64,000 nt of DNA from Streptomyces sp. NRRL S-31 (GTDB taxonomy: Bacteria > Actinomycetota > Actinomycetes > Streptomycetales > Streptomycetaceae), in contig NZ_JOCB01000044.1 in assembly GCF_000718775.1 (NCBI RefSeq), positions 1-64,000 on the forward strand. The letters are read 5' to 3'. The position numbers and the translations under genes were made by a program. A model generated the notes under the pieces. It had not been told where the DNA came from, searched no databases, and worked only from the letters and a program-made list of their open reading frames with translations. Positions 59,595 through 64,000 of the stretch are shown piece after piece. The stretch's first letter is position 1. Each line of letters begins with the position of its first letter.

Positions 59595-60036
59595 CGGCCA
59601 GGGGCCGGCGGGGCAGGGGGGAGGAGTAGACCACGCTGGTGGTCACCGAACCCAGCGCGCCGATCCGCCCCGCGATCTCCTCCAGATGGGACATGGAGCG
59701 CGCGGAGACCTTGATGACGAAGCAGTCGTCGCCCGTGACGTGGTGCGCCTCCAGGATCTCGGGTGTCGCCGCCACCAGGTCGTGGAACGGCCGGTAGTTG
59801 CCGTTCGGATACCGCAGGCGCACGAACGCCAGGATCGGCAGGCCCAGTCGCTCGGGGTCGACCACCGCCGCGTACCCCTGGATCACGCCCGCCTCCTCCA
59901 GCCGCCGCACCCGCTCGGTCACGGCGCTCGGCGACATGGACACCGCGCGCGCCAGCTCGGCGTAACTGGCCCGCCCGTCGCGCTGGAGGACTTCGAGGAT
60001 GCGCCAGTCGGTGGCGTCCGGGGAATACACGGTCAT
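59551..60036 (-). CDS. Lrp/AsnC-family regulator
   Basis: 161 residues. The HTH 'ASYAELARAVSMSPSAVTERVRRLEEAGVI' is at about residues 22-52 and the RAM domain follows (ending near 'SVTTSVVYSSPLP'). It lies opposite the sbcC 3' end and overlaps it by 44 bases. TATCCA upstream suggests a leaderless mRNA. Divergent from a rhodanese, with GGAAAT/ATTTCC (60053-60058, 60121-60126) arms in the shared region as a possible self-binding site. Confidence 0.83.
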   Translation of the reverse strand: MTVYSPDATDWRILEVLQRDGRASYAELARAVSMSPSAVTERVRRLEEAGVIQGYAAVVDPERLGLPILAFVRLRYPNGNYRPFHDLVAATPEILEAHHVTGDDCFVIKVSARSMSHLEEIAGRIGALGSVTTSVVYSSPLPRRPLAARPPAAAASNRICP

Positions 60037-60130
60037 CCCGGATGGATAGCAGGGAAATCCCCGGCGGGACAAGGGTGAGCCCGTGGATCGTCCGTTCCCG
60101 GACCGGCCCGCCGACCATAGATTTCCGGTC

Positions 60131-60607
60131 ATGACCGAAACGACCCGCCACAATCCCGTCCTGCGCGTCGCGCCCGCCGCCCCCGCCGCGGCGGCCGCCC
60201 ACTTCCGGGCCCGCCTCGCCTTCCACACCGACGTCTCCGACGTGGCCGCCGCGCTGGCGGCCGGCGGCGACCCCGGCTTCGTCGTCGTGGACTCCCGCTC
60301 CACCGCCTCCTGGGACCAGGGCCATGTCCCCGGTGCCGTCCACCTGCCGACCGCGCTCGTCCCCGAGCTGGCCGAGCGACTCCTCGACAAGTCCGTGCCG
60401 GTGGTGACGTACTGCTGGGGCCCCGGCTGCGACGGCGCCACCCGTGCCGCGCTCGCCCTCGCCGAACTCGGCTACCGGGTCAAGGAGATGCTCGGCGGCT
60501 TCGAGTACTGGGCGCGCGAGGGCCTCGGTTACGAGACCTGGCGGGGCCCGGCACGCCGGGACCCCGATCCGCTGACCGCCCCGGTCGCGGGCGAGTGCGG
60601 CTGCTGA
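60131..60607 (+). CDS. Rhodanese-domain protein
   Basis: 158 residues. 'VVVDSRSTASWDQGHVPGAVHLP' and 'VVTYCWGPGCDGATRAALALAELGY' are rhodanese blocks; the active-site Cys is in TYCWGPGC. Probable sulfurtransferase or persulfide carrier; a CGC end (GECGC) is noted. Divergent from the Lrp-type regulator, which may control it. Confidence 0.82.
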   Translation: MTETTRHNPVLRVAPAAPAAAAAHFRARLAFHTDVSDVAAALAAGGDPGFVVVDSRSTASWDQGHVPGAVHLPTALVPELAERLLDKSVPVVTYCWGPGCDGATRAALALAELGYRVKEMLGGFEYWAREGLGYETWRGPARRDPDPLTAPVAGECGC

Positions 60608-60633
60608 GCGGCGCCCGTGTAGGTTCTTGGCCC

Positions 60634-61143
60634 ATGGCTCGATGCGCGGATACCGGCGGACCGGAGTGGGTGGAGTCGGGCGGCGGCCCGCTGATCGCGG
60701 TCCCCGAGGCGGTGCCGGCGTTCTGGGCGGGCGCCGACAGCGAGGAACTCGACACGGACTACGACCGGGCGTGCGAGGGCGGCGGCCGGGTCGGGCTGCT
60801 GCCGGTCGGCGACAGCGCGGCCCTGGTGTTCGGTGACGAACCCGACGCCACCTCCTTCCTGCCGGACCACGGCACCTTCGTCCGCCGCCCCGCCCACGAC
60901 GCCGCCCCGCTCACCGGTGTCGGCGCCGCCCTCGACAGCGCGGTGTGGGGGAGCGAGGTGCGCTGGCGCGTGCCCGGGCCGGTGCTGCTGTTCGACGCGG
61001 CCCGGCCGGGCCGGGACGCGGGCCGGGCCGCGCATCTGCGGGTGCCGCTGCGGGCGGGCACGTACGCGGTGCGCGCCGCGTCCGTGCGGCCGGAGCCCGG
61101 CACCTCCCTCGGCCTGGTACGGCTCAGCCCGCTCGCGCCCTGA
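60634..61143 (+). CDS. Imm21-like immunity protein, orphan
   Basis: 169 residues. 'PEWVESGGGPLIAVPEAVPAFW', 'DTDYDRACEGGGRVGLLPVGDS' and 'ALVFGDEPDATSFLPDHGTFVRR' resemble the Imm21 family of polymorphic-toxin immunity proteins. No toxin gene is adjacent. It may be a remnant of a toxin locus or protect against toxins from competitors. Family call from pattern only. Confidence 0.5.
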   Translation: MARCADTGGPEWVESGGGPLIAVPEAVPAFWAGADSEELDTDYDRACEGGGRVGLLPVGDSAALVFGDEPDATSFLPDHGTFVRRPAHDAAPLTGVGAALDSAVWGSEVRWRVPGPVLLFDAARPGRDAGRAAHLRVPLRAGTYAVRAASVRPEPGTSLGLVRLSPLAP

Positions 61144-61161
61144 CCCGGCACCCGCCCCGCC

Positions 61162-61199
61162 CGGCGGCTCAGTCCAGCCCCGGCGGCTCAGTCCAGCCC
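61162..61199. repeat. 19-bp tandem duplication over the P450 stop codon
   Basis: CGGCGGCTCAGTCCAGCCC occurs at 61162-61180 and 61181-61199. The P450 stop (61188-61190, reverse) lies in the second copy, so the last codons are duplicated beyond the stop. Confidence 0.9.
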
Positions 61200-62426
61200 G
61201 TCGAAGGCGACGCGCAGATGCCGGGGCCCGCGCAGCACGGCGTTCGGCCGGTACGGCGGCGGGTCCTCGACCAGGCGCGGGTCCACCAGCCGCCGGGCCA
61301 GCTCGGAGAGCGCGACCTGGGCCTCCAGCCGGGCCAGCGGAGCGCCGAAACAGCTGTGGATGCCGCTGCCGAAGCCGAGGTGCTGGAGGTCCTCGCGGTC
61401 CGGGTCGAACCGCTCCGGGTCCTTGAACCGCTCCGGGTCCCGGTTCCCCGCGGCGAGCACCAGCCAGATCCGCGAGCCCTTCGGGATCGTCACCCCGCGC
61501 ACCTCGACATCGGTGATGCAGGTGCGCTGCGGCACGAGCTGCACCGGCGGTTCGTAGCGCAGCAGTTCCTCCACGACCCTGACCGACAGCCCCGGATCCC
61601 GACGCAGCCGCCGCAGGTGCTCGGGGTGGCGCAGGAGGGTGAGCATGCCGTTGGTGATCAGGTTGACCGTCGTCTCGTGCCCGGCGATCAGCAGCAGCAC
61701 CGAGGTGCTGAGCACCTCCATCATCGTCATCGCGCCGTCCGGGCCACGGCTGTTCACCAGGTCGGACAGCAGGTCGTCGCGCGGCTCCCTGGCCCGCTCC
61801 TCGACCAGCCCGGCCAGATACATGCCGAGCTGCATACGGGCCTCCTGCGCCGTCTTGTGCGACGCGGGGCCGCCGCCCTGGCCCGGGTCGGGCTCGAGGC
61901 TCGCCACCAGCGGGTCGACCCAGGTGCGGAATCTCGGCTCGTCCTCCCGGGGCACCCCGAGCAGCCGGCAGATCACGGTCACCGGGAACGGATAGGCGAA
62001 CCGGTCCACCAGGTCGATCTCGCGCGCGTCCCCGAAGCCGTCGATCAGCGCGGTGACGATCTCCCGCATCTCGCCCCGCATGCCCTCGACCCGGCGCGGC
62101 CGGTGTGGCGGTCCGAAGCCGCGGTTGGCCATCCGCCGCAGCCGGTCGTGCTCGGGCGGGTCGAGGCGCAGGAAGGACGGCGGCAGCCCGCCCGTCTCCT
62201 CCGTCCGCCCCAGCTCGCCGTCGCCCGCGGCGGCCAGGTTGGCCGCGTCGGAGCTGATCCGCGGATCGTGCAGCAGGGCCTCGATGTCGTAGAACGAGCT
62301 GATGAGGTAGGGGCCGCCCTCCTCCTCGTGCAGGACCGGTGTCCTGCGGAGTTCCTCGTACAGCGGGTACGGGTCGGCGCGGTTCGCGAAGTCGGTGATC
62401 CGGTGCATCATCGAGGCTTGCGGCAT
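61188..62426 (-). CDS. Cytochrome P450
   Basis: 412 residues. 'LLLIAGHETTVNLI' is the I-helix oxygen-activation motif (AGHETT), 'EELLRYEPP' the ExxR helix, and 'FGSGIHSCFGAPLARLEA' the heme-binding loop with the Cys ligand. Actinobacterial class I P450. A ferredoxin reductase gene and a ferredoxin gene lie upstream on the same strand, so this is a three-gene operon giving the full electron-transfer chain. Substrate unknown. Confidence 0.92.
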   Translation of the reverse strand: MPQASMMHRITDFANRADPYPLYEELRRTPVLHEEEGGPYLISSFYDIEALLHDPRISSDAANLAAAGDGELGRTEETGGLPPSFLRLDPPEHDRLRRMANRGFGPPHRPRRVEGMRGEMREIVTALIDGFGDAREIDLVDRFAYPFPVTVICRLLGVPREDEPRFRTWVDPLVASLEPDPGQGGGPASHKTAQEARMQLGMYLAGLVEERAREPRDDLLSDLVNSRGPDGAMTMMEVLSTSVLLLIAGHETTVNLITNGMLTLLRHPEHLRRLRRDPGLSVRVVEELLRYEPPVQLVPQRTCITDVEVRGVTIPKGSRIWLVLAAGNRDPERFKDPERFDPDREDLQHLGFGSGIHSCFGAPLARLEAQVALSELARRLVDPRLVEDPPPYRPNAVLRGPRHLRVAFDGLD

Positions 62427-62462
62427 GGCGGGTCCTTGGGGAGCGTCGGGCCGGGGCGGCGG

Positions 62463-63854
62463 TCAGTGACGGGAGGGGTGGAAGACCAGCTGCTGGTCGG
62501 CCGGCGAGTAACCGGTGAGGGTCACCATGGGGCCGTGGGTCGGCAGGGACGGGTCCGGGAACCCGGCCGGCACCGGCCGCCGGCCCTCGGGACGCCGGTC
62601 CATCGTCGGGAACTCCACCGGGAACGGGGCGCCCCGCTCGATCTGCCGCTGGTAGAACTCCAGCCAGCGTGTGTGGTCGAAGGTCACGGCGGCCACGATC
62701 CGGCCCTGGTAGCCGTAGACGCCGGCGAACCGGCGCTCGGCCAGCGAGCCCTGCGTGATCATGAGCTGCTCGCCCATGGGCGGCACCCCCACCGACTTGA
62801 CGTTGACCCCGAACATCGACGACCAGAAGGCCGGCATCCACAGGTGGGGCCGCCGGTCGGCGGGCGCGCAGATCATGTTGTGCGCGGCCGTCTCCGCCTG
62901 CGCGACGGCGTTGCCCCAGTGCTCCAGCGAGAGGAACTGGTACCCGAACAGGGCGTGCGGGGAGCGCGCCACGTCACCCGCGACGAACACGTCGTCCGTG
63001 ACGATGCCCCGGAAGTCGAAGGCACGGCAGCCCGCGTCACAGGCGATGCCCCGGGGCCCGGCGCCCAGTCCCGACCCGGTCAGCCACTCGGTGTTCCGCA
63101 GCGAGCCCAGCGAGACCACGACCACGTCCGCCTCGACGACCGTCTCGTCGGACAGATGGACCGCCCGCACCCGGCCGGCCGAGTCGCCCTCCAGCGCGGT
63201 CACCGTGACATGGGTGCGCAGGTCCACGCCGTTCTCCACGGCGAGGTCGGCCGCGACCGCGCCGATCACCCCGCCGAGCGCGCCCACCAGCGGCGCCCCC
63301 GCACGCTCCGCCACGGTCACCGGCACGCCCATCTCCCGGCAGGCCGAGGCGACCTCCGTACCGGCGAACCCGGCGCCGATCACGAACACCCGACGCGGCC
63401 CCGCCCGCAGCCGCCGGACCAGGTCGGCCGCGTCCTCGCGGGTGCGCAGCAGACAGACGCCGTCCAGCCGGGCCTCCTCCTCCTTCGGCCACGGCCGGGC
63501 GCGCACACCGGTCGCGATCAGCAGCCGGTCGTACTCCACCTCGTCCCCGTCGGCCAGCCTGACCCGCCTGGCCGGCAGATCCAGACCGGTCGCCGCGACA
63601 CCCAGCCGCCACTTGGCGTCCGTCTCCCTGCGGTGCGGCAGCTCGGTGTGGTGCGGCGACGCCCTCCCCAGCAGCACCGCCTTGGACAGCGGCGGCCGGT
63701 CGTACGGCTCGTACGGCTCGTCACCGATCAGGGTCAGCTCCCCGGCGAACCCCTCGGCGCGCAGCGTCTCGGCGGCCCGCAGGCCCGCCAGCGAGGCGCC
63801 CACGATCACGATCCGCCCCTCGCGCCTGAGCCGTTCCACGTGGTCAGCGGCCAT
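62463..63854 (-). CDS. NAD(P)/FAD-dependent ferredoxin reductase-like protein
   Basis: 463 residues. FAD motif VIVGASLAGLRAAE near residue 15 and NAD motif VIGAGFAGTEVAS near residue 155 show a pyridine-nucleotide-disulfide-type reductase of the putidaredoxin-reductase/BphA4 group; 'TDDVFVAGDVARSPH' is the second FAD-contact motif. The ATG overlaps the 3' end of the upstream ferredoxin by 11 bases, and the P450 follows. It should pass electrons from NAD(P)H to that ferredoxin. Confidence 0.88.
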   Translation of the reverse strand: MAADHVERLRREGRIVIVGASLAGLRAAETLRAEGFAGELTLIGDEPYEPYDRPPLSKAVLLGRASPHHTELPHRRETDAKWRLGVAATGLDLPARRVRLADGDEVEYDRLLIATGVRARPWPKEEEARLDGVCLLRTREDAADLVRRLRAGPRRVFVIGAGFAGTEVASACREMGVPVTVAERAGAPLVGALGGVIGAVAADLAVENGVDLRTHVTVTALEGDSAGRVRAVHLSDETVVEADVVVVSLGSLRNTEWLTGSGLGAGPRGIACDAGCRAFDFRGIVTDDVFVAGDVARSPHALFGYQFLSLEHWGNAVAQAETAAHNMICAPADRRPHLWMPAFWSSMFGVNVKSVGVPPMGEQLMITQGSLAERRFAGVYGYQGRIVAAVTFDHTRWLEFYQRQIERGAPFPVEFPTMDRRPEGRRPVPAGFPDPSLPTHGPMVTLTGYSPADQQLVFHPSRH

Positions 63855-64000
63855 CGGAGCCCCCCTGGACCCCGCCCGTGCCGTCCAGCCCGTCCGCGGT
63901 GATCGCCTGTACCGGGCACGCGGCGACGGCCCGCGCCAGCCGCTCCCGCTGCTCCTCGTCCGCGCGCGGGTCGTAGAGCAGCGACTCCTCGCCGTGCATG
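63844..64000 (-). CDS. [3Fe-4S]/[4Fe-4S] ferredoxin, 3' part
   Basis: The C-terminal part of a small ferredoxin whose start lies beyond the right edge. 'HGEESLLYDPRADEEQRERL' and 'ARAVAACPVQAIT' fit the C-terminal half of P450-type ferredoxins, with one cluster Cys in CPVQAI. A disordered Gly-rich tail ends the protein. Overlaps the reductase start by 11 bases, supporting an operon. Confidence 0.8.
   Translation of the reverse strand, partial: MHGEESLLYDPRADEEQRERLARAVAACPVQAITADGLDGTGGVQGGSDGR

Noticed and set aside
1..64000. tRNA, rRNA, transposase or prophage genes
   Set aside because: I saw no cloverleaf, transposase motif, att duplication or phage gene set.

Overview
The window looks like a chromosomal segment of a Streptomyces or a very close relative. 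Base composition is extremely GC-rich with GC-ending codons, GTG/TTG starts and ATGA/GTGA stop-start overlaps are common, several genes appear to have leaderless transcripts, and gene content is typical of the genus (a divergent third EF-Tu, UppP, a second Lnt, Ung, SbcCD, a ferredoxin-linked P450). I found only one TTA leucine codon in a called gene, as expected where TTA is rare and bldA-dependent.

Layout: 1-10938 holds small accessory and regulatory genes: the end of a Clp_N protein, three EamA exporters, a MocR regulator divergent from an FMN-family oxidoreductase, a LysR regulator, a GNAT, a degenerate isochorismatase-like protein, a Rieske lipoprotein, and a HipA-like kinase translationally coupled to a DUF3037 protein. 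11083-19829 holds a fabG/SDR pair, a peptide-type solute-binding lipoprotein, uracil-DNA glycosylase with a near-perfect LexA-independent DNA-damage promoter, a Gfo/Idh oxidoreductase, an apolipoprotein N-acyltransferase and small conserved genes. 20025-27919 holds UppP, a TVP38 protein, EF-Tu3, a spermidine-synthase-like methyltransferase, an MFS exporter, a Gln/Pro-rich membrane protein and a hotdog thioesterase.

28571-44800 is the most distinctive block, a biosynthetic cluster on one strand with tight or overlapping junctions. Two large synthases together carry the domains of a full iterative reductive cycle: synthase 1 is NMO-like/NMO(PfaD-like)-KS-AT-ACP-KR and synthase 2 is KS-AT-DH-PPTase. 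They are followed by a free ACP, an alpha/beta hydrolase, a GT-B glycosyltransferase, a 44-residue coupled ORF and a zinc-finger methyltransferase. I infer a reduced or partly unsaturated polyketide/fatty-acyl chain that is released, glycosylated and methylated, so probably a glycolipid; the product cannot be read from sequence. Synthase 1 contains the TTA codon, which predicts bldA-dependent expression. An LPG-synthase-type membrane protein and a DedA protein lie just beyond.

46819-64000 returns to housekeeping and accessory genes: gamma carbonic anhydrase, a hexapeptide acyltransferase, an XRE-cupin regulator with a YbaK-type protein, a 4-hydroxybenzoate hydroxylase-like enzyme and an APC permease separated by a striking paired palindrome, a CoA-binding protein, a degenerate CysRS/MshC-like protein with a SixA-type phosphatase, YigZ, SbcCD, an Lrp regulator divergent from a rhodanese, an Imm21-like orphan immunity protein, and a ferredoxin / ferredoxin reductase / P450 operon cut by the right edge.

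No tRNA, rRNA, CRISPR array, insertion sequence or prophage was recognised. Family names come from reading motifs, not from database searches.
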